Assembly: GCA_036426205.1 (NCBI GenBank)
Contig: CM071579.1
Span: 12,678,071-12,742,070 of the forward strand
Length of the DNA stretch: 64,000 nucleotides
Source: Ascaphus truei
Lineage: Eukaryota; Chordata; Amphibia; Anura; Ascaphidae
Direction: 5' to 3'
The notes under the pieces are model-generated. The model was given only the letters and a program-made list of their open reading frames with translations, made no database searches and had not been told where the DNA came from. This document shows positions 22,196 to 33,583 of the stretch, one piece after another. The translations under genes and the position numbers were made by a program. Each line of letters begins with the position of its first letter. The stretch's first letter is position 1.

Positions 22196-22894
22196 TGTAG
22201 CCCCCTGTAAACAGCACAGGCTATACCTATCTCCCTCCTGCTGTGGTAAGTCTTGTTAAGATCAGGCACCAGTAATCATCCTGGGTTTTCCCCCCCTTAA
22301 TAGCCCTATCCTGAATGATAGACGCAGGCCTGGACTCTGCTGCAAGCGTGAGCATGAGGGGAGGTCCTGTCGACATCACGAGGGGCGGGGTTAGCTCTAT
22401 ATTTAGCAGCCAACTCCGGTGAGTAGAGTTAGTTCTTCTTTCGTTCGAGATTAGTCAGAGTCTGGAGTTGCCGGTTAGTTATGCCGGGAGTATGCAGTGC
22501 CGCTAACAGGCCATGAGTCAAGAAATCCTGCGGATCGGTCCGAGGATTTGGAGGGGCCTACATTTTCCCCTGCGCAGAGTGCAGGTGAAAGCAGAGCGGA
22601 AAGAATCAGCGTCCTTTAGTAGAGCTGATAGAGTTATAGACTTGGTGGACCAATGCCCTCACCCCACTGCCAGGGGTGATGGGGAGAATCTAAGACCCAC
22701 TGCGAGGCTAACCTCGGTGGTGGGCCACGGGGTATTGATGCCCTAGCTCAGACCATCCTGCCGGAGGAGTGATTTGGAGGGAAGGAGAGGAGGAATTGTT
22801 TGGGCGAAGACGAGTGGAGTATAACCCGCCCTGGCTATTGTGTTGTGGCTGTTGGAAGCCCCTATCGTTGGGATATTGTTGCTTTGTCAAATAA
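22196..22894 (+). mobile_element. 3' LTR (LTR2), truncated at the poly(A) region
   Basis: Starts TGTAGCCCCC like LTR1 but matches only up to TTTGTCAAATAA, so about 300 distal bases are missing. It differs from LTR1 and LTR3 at several places (GGAGGGGCCTACATTTTCC versus GGAGAGAACTACGGTTTCC). The cut end is followed after ~15 bases by the duplicated flank. Confidence 0.85.
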
Positions 22895-22908
22895 TAATGC
22901 TTTCTCAA

Positions 22909-22966
22909 ACTGATGTTGTCTAGTAAGTGAATTGGCAGCATGCTTGTTATATATACTAAATATATA
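22909..22966. repeat. LTR-flanking host segment, copy 2
   Basis: ACTGATGTTGTCTAGTAAGT...TACTAAATATATA repeats 17942-17999 with almost no change and again abuts an LTR start. Confidence 0.9.
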
Positions 22967-23955
22967 TGTAGCCCCCTGTAAAAAGCACAGGCTATACCTA
23001 TCTTCCTTCTGCTGTGGTAAGTCCTGTTAAGATCAGGCACCAGTAATCATCCTGGGTTTTCCCCCTTAATAGCCCTATCCTGAATGATAGACGCAGGCCT
23101 CGACTCTGCTGCAGGCGCGAGCACGAGGGGAGGTCCTGTTGACATCACGAGGGGCGGGGCTAGCTCTATATTTAGCAGCCAACTCCGGCGAGTAGATGTT
23201 TTTCTTCGGTCGAGATTAGTCAGAGTCTGGAGTTGCCGGTTAATTATGCCGGGAGTATGCAGTGCCGCTAACAGGCCATGAGTCAAGAAATCCTGCGGAT
23301 CGGACCGAGGATTTGGAGAGAACTACGGTTTCCCCTGCGCAGAGTGCAGGCGAAAGGAGAGTGTACAGAATCAGCATCCTTTCTGATAGAGTTATAGACT
23401 TGGTGGACCAATGCCCTCACCCCACTGCCAGGGGTGATGGGGAGAATCCAAGACCCACCGCGAGGCTAACCTCAGGGGTGGGCCACGGGGTATTGAAGCC
23501 CTAGCTCAGACCATCCTGCCGGAAGAGTGACTTGGAGGGAAGGAGAGGAGGAAATATCTGGGCGAAGGCGAGTGGCGAATAACCCATACTGGCTATTGTG
23601 TTGCGGCTGTTGGAAGCCCTTATCGTTCGGATATTGTTGCGTTGTCAAATAAAGAGACTATTCCTCATCCATAAAGACTGTGTGTGACTTGGAAAGTACT
23701 ACCCTGGGACCCAAGGGGTTCTTCTATACCGGTCCTGTCCCATATTCCTGGGAGTATAGAAGATGGAGGCGCTGCACCACTAAGAGATCATGGAGGCTAC
23801 TACCCCAGAAGCCCGGTCCTGGCTCCCCCACAACATCGCAGGAAGCTCAGGCCCTCCTGTTCCTCACAGGTACGCACCACACCGCATGTAATCTGCTCTC
23901 ATGCACCATAGACACCACCGTAGAGTCTGGGGGAGGGGGGAGAAGCAGGGTTACA
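22967..23955 (+). mobile_element. Complete LTR (LTR3), solo or allelic copy
   Basis: Starts TGTAGCCCCC, ends GGGTTACA, 989 bases, with the same promoter, AATAAA and distal module as LTR1. TATA precedes its start and TATA follows its end, fitting a 4-base target duplication. No internal region follows, so it behaves as a solo LTR. Its flank and sequence make it the likely allele or duplicate of LTR1. Confidence 0.85.
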
Positions 23956-24065
23956 TATACACATTGCAAAAACCAGTACATAAAAAAAACGAGTGCCTTA
24001 AACTACAAAAACACCCTCGCCATGATGAGAGACTAAACATATAAGAACACGAGTAGGGCACACCA

Positions 24066-24117
24066 TCATATATAGATATAGATATAGATATAGATATATA
24101 TATCTATATATATCAAA
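24066..24117. repeat. (ATATAG)n / (TA)n microsatellite
   Basis: TATAGATATAGATATAG units that turn into TATATATC. Confidence 0.9.
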
Positions 24118-27100
24118 AAACAAACAACATTGTGATGTTTTTATGATACAGTATTTGCGCATATCTCACACAATATATCTCACAAAATATAGTGCAGTGG
24201 ACATTAACCTTGCCCCTTTCTCATGCAAGGCTAGTTCAAAACAATGGGCACTTCTACCGCTGGTGTGTCCTGTATATCCCACTAAAATGCACCAGCGTGA
24301 GTAATGTCTGCTACTAGGCTTCAAAAGGCGTTTCCGTGCAATACTGCCCGATCGTTACTAATAATGAATAACCCCACTTAGACTTTCACGGGGTCTCCAA
24401 GGCCTTATAGAATGCAGACCAGCTCTCCCTATTTACAAGGGTGATCATTTGTACCTCTTTTTCCACCTTACCCATGAAAAATGTTCCCTCAACCTAATGC
24501 ACGTCATTGGAACATGAAGAGATCCCCTGCATTTTCCTATGAGATCTACCATAGAAAATTTAGAGATCAGCCTATATACTGTATGTAGGCACCGCAATCA
24601 AAACTCTGCAGGGGGGTTACACCTCAAACTTTCTGAAAGTTGCCAGGGCATTCGAAAAAATGCTTTTTGGAGCACTTCTTATTCGTAATACAAATCCACA
24701 CGTATGGCCTGCAGTCATAGCTGCCAAGGTCTGAGGTTCCAAATGAGTGAGTTTTTAGAGTTCTGAACTAGAAAATGACATTAATGGAAAAATCCTTACT
24801 TCAAAGAGAGAGACATTATTGAAGTTTATGAGACCAGTGGTGCTACAAATTAATGAGTCTAAAAATTAGCAAGAGTTCACACGCCTGCCGAGTCTGGGAA
24901 ATGTTGTCAACCTTGTAGACTTGTCCTATGTTACAAAATCTATCAAACATATCCGCATATTGATATGAAAAGAATATTGCACTTCACTTCTATTTGTGAA
25001 GTCAGCATTTTTGTTCCGTGCGCCTTTAAAATAGAACATTTCCTGGAAAATACTGTATGTGTACTTAGGAGAAACTATGTAAGCCCGTAATTATTTATTG
25101 CCCACGTTCTGCATTTAAGAACGCCATTGAAAGTGAGGAATACTATCTGTTCTAAATATTTGATAACACTAGTCAACTCCCCCTAGGCTAAACTCTCTAT
25201 GACCCAAATCAAATCGTAGCAAAGTGATCGTAACAAAAATGAGCTCACAATTAAAAGGAGCGTGGAACGGCAAAAAGTATTATTCCATGTGTGAAATGTT
25301 AGTAATTTACTCCTCGCAGACAAAATAAGCAAAGTTATTATATTGTGTTTAGTGGCACATTTTTGACGCTGCAGTGATGGAATTTATGTTTATAATTTTA
25401 CCCACATTAGAACTACAGTGAATTTTGTGGCCCGGGAAGAAAATAAAAAAGCACGGAGCATGCCGAGCGTTTGCCATTTCTGGGTGGCCTTTTCAATTTT
25501 AGAATCGAATCAAGCTTTTATTAAAAATGAAATCATCGCACTTGATGTAATGGATTTTTTTTTTAAGCAGCAGTCTTGCAAAGACAAACTAAACAGATTT
25601 CTGAACAAAACGACAGTACCAAATTGTCCATAAGGCATGCTGGGGTAAAGTCAATAGATCAAAAGGACTGTGCACACAAAAATAGCATTATAGTTCCTTT
25701 GACTTCTTTGCTGCAAGAAAGGGCCATAGTTCATTGCTTTTTGCGAGTTAAGTGGGACTGCATCTTTAATCACATTCAGCCTTTACAGCTAGAAAATATT
25801 TCAAATTAAACAAAAATCACTGCAGAAAACACAAACGCTTGCTAAAAAGTTGAATCATCAAAAAGCCCATTTTGTATTATTTTTTTATAAAAACATTATT
25901 AAAGCGGCTTTAACAAATTTCAAGTCAGATTATGCAGCTCCATCAATGTGCTTTTCCCCCCTTGATGACCCTGGGTAAAAGGTACCACAGGGTATATATC
26001 ACATGTATAAAAGATGACACTGTGAAGACTAAGCATTTAGACAGCTTAAATTGTGAAGTATTCACACTATCAGGTAGCTCCAGGGAGACACTGAATTCTC
26101 CGTTTTGATTAAAGGTTTCGTCCTTGCGTGCCTTTAAGCACTAAGGCGCCCTTCATGGCTTGTCAGAGCTATTAACAAAGATTAAATAACTAAAGGAATA
26201 TTATTCTGTTCTTAATCAGCAACACTAATACCCTTATGATGCAGACCTACTGGTTGATGCATTTGTTTTAAGACACTTCTGCTTAGTCACTGATACATTT
26301 TTGTTGACGAACCCTTTTCTTTACATGTATAGCATCACAGGTACTTGTAATAGACAAGGGCAATGCTCTGAGGATTGAAGGGGTGATGATTGAAGATGAT
26401 GTTTTTAGTACACCATGGGGTTTTTTTTTCAGCTGCATTATCAGATCTGACAAATGTATTAACCTCATTAGAGAGGCCTGATCCTCAACTTTGCGTTGGG
26501 ACGCTGAATGCAGATGATAAACCAGGTACAAGGTTATGGTAGGTAGATGGGGGACAAAGTCCTCAGAGCACACAGCCTGAGTTCAGCCTGTTCCATCTCT
26601 GTGCCAGTTCTTTGCTGAACCTTTCTTTGTCCTGTTGCTCTGTGTACAGGCCGTTGGACTATAATAGAGATTTATTGGTACCATTCGGCTGCATCGTTTC
26701 CCTAGAGAAAGGAAAACGCAAATGGCAAAATGATTACATTTTTGTAAATGGTAATATACTGTTTTATGATCAGAAATTAAAATGTAAATTTCTTTTTCAT
26801 TTGGCAGCCTTTGTGTGTTAAATTCCTTAACTTCCGAACCAAGATGCTTTTTTTTTTATAGCTGACAGAACAGTGCAATTCTTTTATTTTTGTTTTGCTT
26901 CAAAATATATATTTTTTTTTCATAACTGTTTTGCTCCAGTAATCACTCTGGAAAAATGGTATTGGTCATAACTCGGAGAATATCAGCTGCATTCACACTC
27001 TTGCTGGTGGAAATCTGAATTGTCTTTTGTGTATTCCTTTCTGCTTTTCCACAACCTGGATTTGAGTCCTGACAGCTGGTTGGGGAACATTCTTCCTTGT

Positions 27101-27630
27101 TAAAGTAAATAATGTCCAACATTTTATGAGCAGAAATATGAGTCAATAATTATTTGGCTGACGAAAGGCTTGCCATGGAATAACACTGTTATGCTGTGGG
27201 TATCGCCAGAGAGAGGCAAAGTCATAACAGGTCTTTGGATGTTGCTCACATCAATGATACTTTTGAGCTTTTAGCGCCATGTCCCAGAGTCTCCCATGCT
27301 TCAGAGGCAGGCAGATTAATGTCACGCCGTGGCTGCTTAGAGAGTACAGTCTTTCATACTCATCTGTAAAAGTTGGAAAGTATTTTGCTTATGATGTACT
27401 GTAGCATTGCAGTGATTTTTGCAGCAATTAGAGATCCTTAAAGGGACCATCCTTCACAGGACCAAAGTGAACTAATTCCAGTGACATGTTTCAGGGTGAT
27501 CATCTGGATAAGTGAGACCCTCTTGAATATTTTTTTTTATTTTTTTAGACAAATCCGACACTTATACAGTAGGTATTGTTAGTGCATTTGTTAAAGTAAA
27601 TAACAATACCACTTGTGAGCACATTCACAT
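24118..27630. other. Quiet intron, ~3.5 kb
   Basis: The least repetitive stretch of the window. AT-rich, no exon with splice borders and no recognisable mobile element. It could hold conserved non-coding elements but sequence alone cannot show that. Confidence 0.5.
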
Positions 27631-27651
27631 GTCTCAGACAGGTCTGCAACT

Positions 27652-27740
27652 CTTTGCTTGAAGTGAAGAGATCCTCCTTGGTGCTGGGCTTCCGGTTTTG
27701 TGCACAGTGTTATGTGAACATGTGAAGAAAATATAAAAGA
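27652..27740. repeat. Inverted repeat, left arm
   Basis: TGCTTGAAGTGAAGAGATCC...TTATGTGAACATGTGAAGAAAATAT pairs with 29013-29095 in opposite orientation at roughly 93 percent by eye. The two arms bracket about 1.3 kb of other insertions. Confidence 0.85.
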
Positions 27741-27831
27741 ATCTCTCAATTTGTATTCTTAGTCTTAAGAAATTTGTGGCACCTTTCTGTGAATAAATAT
27801 TTATAATAACAATATCTGTGTCTATTTAATA

Positions 27832-28158
27832 CAGTAGTGCCCCGCTCATATGGCGGGTTCCGTTCCAGGGTGCCGCCGGAAAGCGAAAATTGCTGAAAAG
27901 CAGAACATAGCATTTGCTATGTCCACCGTTGATTTTACGTGTCTCCTACCCCTTCTGCGCATGCACAGACTTGGCTGTCCCCTTTCTGCGCATGCGTGAA
28001 CTTGCCTGCTCTCCCGTTCTGCGCATGCGCAAACTCGGGCGCTCCCCCTTCTGCCCATGCGTGAACTCGGCCGTCCCCCTTTTGTGCATGCGCGGACATG
28101 GCGGCCCCCTTTTCGGTACCGCCATATTAGCGGATCGCCGAGAAGTGGGGCCCTACTC
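27832..28158. mobile_element. Tc1/mariner (pogo/Tigger-like) MITE
   Basis: Left end CAGTAGTGCCCCGC and right end GGGGCCCTACTC are inverted partners, flanked by TA on both sides (27830-27831, 28159-28160). The end sequence and the following GGGTTCCGTTCCAGG resemble Tigger/pogo elements. The inside holds a minisatellite (27950-28105). No transposase. Confidence 0.7.
27950..28105. repeat. ~31-base minisatellite of CTGCGCATGCG units
   Basis: About five units of CCCCTTCTGCGCATGCG(C/T)GAACT(C/T)GG type. Each has a TGCGCATGCG core, which resembles an NRF1 site. Confidence 0.8.
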
Positions 28159-29012
28159 TACCATCACCCTTGTGTTAATAATAGTGTTTATTTAAGAGAT
28201 GACTAGGTTGGTCTAACAATGCTTGTTCTTATGTTAGTATCAATTATATCATCCCTGTGAGGAATATATACTGGAAAATATTGTTACCGCCAAAATTCAT
28301 ATTAAATAGACACATTATAAATATTTAGAACACAAATGTTCCCAGCACTCAGAAGAATGAATGAACTAGTGAGAGGTTCAGCCAAAATCAAATTTACTTG
28401 ATGCACACAATAGGTCAAACAAAGACCAGGAGAGAACGTATATGCTGGGACAGGGACAAGGACAGGGAAGGGGAAGGGGAGGGAGAGGGGGAGGAAAACA
28501 CGGGGAATAAAAAAGTGCAGGGCAGGGGGGCAACGTCACGTTTCGGGGTATAGGCCCCTTCTTCGGCCCGTTCCCATGTAGACCGTAGTCACCTGGTACT
28601 TCCCTCATCCCTGTAACAGAGTCCCGGAGGAACACAGTGACAGAATGACACTGAATCTCAAGGCTGAATATAAACAGGCTGTGTAGCACATGCCACAGAA
28701 GAGTCCCAGAGATACACAATACTGGATTAATGCTGGGTCTCAAGGCTAAATAAAGGAAAACTGTGGAACACAGATCTCACACAAAGGAGCTTGTAGACAC
28801 AGTGAGAGCTATGTCATGGCACGGGAGTATAACTGGCAAAGTATGATGCTAACGGGTTAATGACCCACTTATGCAGACTTGAATCCAGCATCCACAGGAA
28901 ATGTCCAAAGGCAAATAGAGCTGGAACAGTAAATTCCTCAGTGTGCAGATAGCCCAGCTGAAAGATGTTACAAATTTATTAACGCCAAGAATATACGTTG
29001 AAAAAGTTACTT
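28159..29012. other. Intronic/repeat mixture with G-rich run and GAAACGT motif
   Basis: A GGGACA/GGGGAAGGGG run lies at 28447-28500. On the minus strand 28566-28536 reads CCGAAGAAGGGGCC...CCCCGAAACGTGACG, resembling a degenerate hammerhead core of Penelope-like type. Family not established. Confidence 0.4.
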
Positions 29013-29095
29013 TAATATTTTCTTCACGTGCTCACATAACACTGTGCACAAAACCGGAAGCCCCGCGCCAAGGAGGATCTCTTCACTTCAAGCAT
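29013..29095. repeat. Inverted repeat, right arm
   Basis: AATATTTTCTTCACGTG...GGATCTCTTCACTTCAAGCA, the inverted partner of 27652-27740. Confidence 0.85.
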
Positions 29096-29243
29096 TTGAG
29101 AAGGATTTGTGGAACATCCTAAGGCTGCCCAGGCTGCAGGACTCTGGGCGTTTAAAAGGTTTTATGATAATTCACGGACACTGTTTGTCACACACAATTT
29201 TTGATCACGATCTGGCGCTAAAGTTGTGTTGTTCTTCTATAGG

Positions 29244-29580
29244 TCTGCAACTCTGCTTTTCACCATTATCTCTTGGCATACTGTGCTTCCACTGCAGCTA
29301 GGAATCCTGGGATATGACATGCAAATGAGCCCAGACCTTTTGCTTCATGTCCATTTTAACATGGACCCCTATAATCTTATGTCTGCCGCATTATACAGCT
29401 TTTCAGCACCGCCTGGGTTGAAGAAGTGCACAGCCAGTAACCCTACTCTGACAGCTGTTTTGACCTTTAGGGTCTCATCAGTGTGACTTGGGAGGGGTGT
29501 GATTACCTCTAGCTGCTCCCTTTTGTGAGATGTCACTTTGTTTTCAGCAAGCGCTTGCCTAGCCAGAGTCCCCCCTCCAC
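29244..29580. repeat. Unclassified dispersed repeat (GTCTGCAACTC family)
   Basis: Starts AGGTCTGCAACTCTGC, continues with ATTATC...GCAGCTAGGAATCCTGGGAT and GACATGCAAATGAG. The first ~90 bases recur at 59041-59137. The minus-strand frame across it has no recognisable domain. Confidence 0.6.
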
Positions 29581-29749
29581 TTATCATTATTGGCTCAATG
29601 ACAGTGTGGGATAAGGATAAAGACACTTTACTGACAACTTCTCCATTCAAAGGCCCTAAGAAATGTAACTGTCCAACGATGTGAGATTGCACTTTTAAAA
29701 GGGCTCTTCCCCACATGCATTTCATATTGAAATATGATGATGGGAGCAG

Positions 29750-30010
29750 TGGCATATTTTTCATTAGGCCCGGGCCTAGGGAGGCAAGAATTGCCCCCCC
29801 ATACATAGGCTCGGGAGCGTGCCCTCTATCGGGCTTGATGCGAACTTCCTTACCTGCTGCCGTCTCCGCCTTCTTTCTGCAGCGTCAAATGATGCTGCGG
29901 GGTCACACGGCGTCAAATGACGACGTGTGATGCTGCAATTTCGAAGACGACAGAGGGCGGCGGATATGGAAATCCGCCGCTGGCTGGGAGTGAAGAGGTT
30001 AATGCAATTT
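29750..30010. repeat. GC-rich MITE-like fragment with GGCGTCAAATGA motif
   Basis: Contains GCAGTGGCATATTTTTC at the left, CAGCGTCAAATGATGCTGCG and a further GGCGTCAAATGACGACG. The GCGTCAAATGATGC phrase is shared with the hAT-like element at 46213-46488, so the two are probably related. Ends unclear. Confidence 0.45.
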
Positions 30011-30055
30011 ATGGCTTGACCTTCTTGGAACTGGTTCAAATGCAAAGGCAACAAA

Positions 30056-30126
30056 GGGTCATGCCTTGTCGTGGCTCGCAGGCTCACAACGCTTTGGCCA
30101 AAGGGTTGAACTAAATGACCCTTTTT
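30056..30126 (+). repeat. TTTGGCCAAAGG repeat, copy 1
   Basis: CTTGTCGTGGCTCGCAGGCT...CTTTGGCCAAAGGGTTGAAC then TAAATGACCCTTTTTC. Related copies are at 38290-38343 (+) and 51858-51930 (minus). Confidence 0.65.
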
Positions 30127-30489
30127 CAAGAGAGTATATAAGTATTTTACTGTGTATTTTTGTCATATGGGAAGTAGCATAGGGCTTCTTTCTCTGTCTC
30201 TCGTTGCAACAATGTAAGCACTTATAAATGTCGCCATGTATATGGACTTCCTGATTCATACATGTGCACAAAGATACAGCCTCTGCAAATGCTGTCCTTG
30301 TATATACAGACGGGGAAACTTACTGAGATGTGCTTCCCGCATTTTAAACTTTAAAAACATTTTTTTTTTTAATTTAAATCAACATTTTTTTTTAAAACGG
30401 CAATCAAACTTTTAGACCAAAAAGCTCTAGTGAAATTCTCTTATTTCATCAGAAAATCACCAGGGAGAGAGCGAGGGCTAGGATACACA
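30127..30489. other. Intronic sequence
   Basis: AT-rich with an interrupted poly-T/A stretch at 30358-30400; nothing else seen. Confidence 0.4.
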
Positions 30490-31038
30490 TGTAGTAGAGA
30501 GCTCATTTACGTATGTAGGGGTGTCTGTTCTCTCTGTACCTCCGCTGCAGGGTACTATCGTGAGTGGTGCTGTGAGGGAGTGTTCAGAGGTTCCGTGGCG
30601 GCCCGATAGCACAGGGCGCCGCCATGTTGTTGGGCATTGTGCAATAAGCCAGGTGCGACTAGGAGGAGCGGAGAGAGGTCGCGCATGCGCAGTGTAAAGC
30701 GCGCGAACGTGTGGCCAATCACCAGGAGGCTCTGAAGTTAAACTACAAGTCCCATGAGCCTCAGCAGAGCTACCTGACACCAGGGAACGGATAGGAGTGC
30801 AGTGATTGCTGGAGGCAGCAAAGGGAAGAGTGGGGGAGAGACCACGCTAGCCAGAGGGCACCGGAGGAGCAAGGGGAGAGGTTGTGTGTGTGCAGGGGGT
30901 CAGTGACCCACCTGCGTAGGCCAGATTTCCCCTCCGGCCCAGTGCAGACCCTGAGTCACCATTAGCTTGTGGTGCTGCAGGGAACGCCCTATAGAAAGAG
31001 ATACATGTTCCCTTACTGTAGTAGCAGATAGAGACACA
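30490..31038 (+). mobile_element. LTR, left part (split by a later insertion)
   Basis: CpG-rich, promoter-like sequence (CGCGCATGCGCAG at 30682, CCAATCACC, ACTACAAGTCCCATGAGCC) that ends abruptly at the 3.15 kb element and appears to continue at 34193. The start at TGTAGTAGAG is a guess based on TG; I could not confirm a target duplication. Confidence 0.45.
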
Positions 31039-31369
31039 GGGCCTCATGCAGTAAGCCCCGATACAAAATTTTCGGCACGAATTGCGAAAATGTTTTTTTT
31101 GGGCGATTTGCCCTCGCAGTATTCAGTAAGGGCCGAATCCTTCCGATCCCTGCTGAAGCACTGCGAAAGCAAAGCTGCCGATGAGCTGTGGCGATACAGC
31201 CTGGCTCCCGATAAGGCTCCCGATAAGCCTTTGGTGCCGATAGATGTTTGCAGCTGAGAGAGACAAGCCGCTCTCTCAGCGCAAACTTCGGCACCAAAAA
31301 AAGTATTTAAAAACAACTTTTATTCATAGTGTACATGTGCAGGGGGTCTTCGGAGCTGAACCGCGTTGG

Positions 31370-31546
31370 TTTGAGGTCCGGGGACCCCCTGCCCCCCGAG
31401 ATACAGGCCCCTTTATGAGGTGCCGGTATCCCTCGGCGTTTAAAGGTCCCGATCACGTGACCGCGACCTGTAAACAAACCAGAGGGATACCGGCACCCCA
31501 TAAAGGGGCCTGTATCTCGGGGGGCAGGGGGTCCCCGGACCTCAAA
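31370..31546. repeat. Palindrome 1 inside the 3.15 kb element
   Basis: Arms 31370-31436 and 31482-31546 (TTTGAGGTCCGGGGACCCCC... / ...GGGGGTCCCCGGACCTCAAA), loop about 45 bases. The arm is related to the GGTCTCCGGAGCTGAACC foldback family at 52.6 and 58.0 kb. Confidence 0.9.
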
Positions 31547-33025
31547 CACATACATACAGACATACATACAGTGGGAAGAAATGATATGCATTGTAAAAAA
31601 TGAAAACATGAAAAAGCAACACAAAAAAACAGTTACATTAAGTACATTTCTTTATTTAACTTACCATTACTTGCCCCCACCGACTCCCGTTGATCAGCTT
31701 ACTCACGTACCAATCCACGACCACCATCCACGACACAATCCAGGAACAAGAATCCATGAACCAAACCAGGAACCAATCCAAGAACAAGTGCAGGAACCAA
31801 TCCAGGAAGAAGCCACGAAGAATCCACGACACGATCCAGGACAGGAACCCAAAAGAAAAAAACATAACAAATTAAACATTAAAAAATAAAACATGACAAT
31901 CAAGGGTTGTACTAGTTTTATTCTTAGTGAATCTGTATTAAAATACCTTGTTCCGGGGTTTCTTGACGTCCGGTGCCACGCCCTGGTCTTCAATCTTCAG
32001 GAGGAGGTCCGTCCTCCTCGGCATCTGCCTTCAAAATGTGACGACATAGGCTTAAAGGCCTATGACGTCACATTTGTCGTCATATGGTTCCCACGGCCTG
32101 ATTGGGCCGTGAAAACCATGTGTTTTGGCCGTGTAAAAAATTTGATGACGTCAATTAAAGGCAATGCCAGCACAGCCAATCAGAATGGCTTTGCTGCTAT
32201 TGCCTTTAAGAAAAATCATGAAATGACACATGGCCGGACTCACATGGTAAGCCAGCCAATCAAGATGGGATGGAGTTCCCACCTCTGATTGGCTGGCTTA
32301 CCATGTGAGTCCGGCACAGTGTCATTTCATGACGTTTTCTTAAAGGCATAGCAGCAAAGCCATTCTGATTGGCTGTGCTGGCATTGCCTTTAAGTGACGT
32401 CATCAATTTTTTACATCGGCCAAACACATGGTTTTCACCGCCCAATCAGGGCCGTGGGAACCATATGACGACAAATGTGACGTCATAGGCCTTTAAAAGC
32501 CTATGTCGTCTCATTTTGAAGGCAGATGCCGAGGAGGACGGACCTCCTCCTGAAGATTGAAGACCAGGGCGTGGCACCGGACGTCAAGAAAAAGACCCCT
32601 GAACAAGGTATTTTAATATACTAGTCACTAAGAATAAAACTAGTACAACCCTTGATTGTCATGTTTTATATTTTAATGTTTAATGGTTATGTTTTTTCTT
32701 TTATGGGTTCCTGTTCCTGGATCGTGTCGTGGATTCTTCTTGGCTTGCTTCCTGGATTGGTTCTTGCACTTGTTCTTGGATTGTTCCTGGTTGGTCGTGG
32801 ATTTGTTCCTGGATTGTGTCGTGGATGTGTGTCGTGGATGTGTCGTGGATGGTGTCGTGTGGATTGGTACGTGAGTAAGCTGATCAACGGGAGTCGGTGG
32901 GGCAAGTATGGTAAGTTTAAATAAAGAAATGTTCTAATGTAACTGTTTTTTGTGTTGCTTTTTCATGTTTTTCTTTTATAATGCAATCATTTCTTCCCAC
33001 TGTATGTATGTCTGTATGTATGTGT
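31547..33025. repeat. 1.48 kb imperfect palindrome (foldback core)
   Basis: Left arm 31547-32265 and right arm 32285-33025 are inverted copies over ~720-740 bases. Landmarks pair in order: CATACAGTGGGAAGAAATG with CATTTCTTCCCACTGTATG, CCGACTCCCGTTGATCAGCT with AGCTGATCAACGGGAGTCGG, GACGTCCGGTGCCACGCCCT with AGGGCGTGGCACCGGACGTC, and GTAAGCCAGCCAATCA with TGATTGGCTGGCTTAC next to a 19-base loop. Mismatches and small indels are spread along the arms. Each arm includes a CCAGGAACAA-type minisatellite. No conserved ORF is carried. Confidence 0.9.
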
Positions 33026-33398
33026 ACAGATATATATATACAGGAGTTTCTAAGACAATGTAGTAGTTGTAAAGCTTCTAATTCTGTATTGTTAATCATT
33101 GTGGCTATGCATTGATGTGTGCTAAATGTATTTTATTTTTAGACAGATGTAAGTTTTGGGCTTCCAGGCCGTACAGTAGGATATGGAAAGCCTTGCTTTA
33201 TTATATTGTAATTGTTGGTGTACTTTTGACTATGTTTTGAAGTTGATCTCTGTTAGGATAGCTTTAGTTCATTGTGTAATTGGTATGGATGGTATTTTAA
33301 TTGTTTAGGGATGTAATTGATGTGTGGTAATTCATTGATGGTGAGTTTATTGTATTAAATAATATACTTCTTGTGATGTTAGGGGGGTATAGGTGTTG

Positions 33399-33406
33399 TT
33401 GGGTAT

Positions 33407-33448
<42 letters not shown>

Positions 33449-33463
33449 TTTATTTATTTCGTT
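33399..33463. repeat. (TA)n microsatellite
   Basis: TATATATA run followed by TTATTTATTTATTT. Confidence 0.95.
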
Positions 33464-33583
33464 ATTGTGGGGCTGGGGTGTGTTTTTTTATTATTGTGGG
33501 TAGTGGGGGTGTGTGAAGGGGGCATTAGCCCCAACGGTGGTTGTTTAGGGCTTGCGGGTGGGTAGCGGGAGGCCTTAACCCCT

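Noticed and set aside
29369..29806. 145-codon minus frame
   Set aside because: Overlaps a dispersed repeat and shows no domain.
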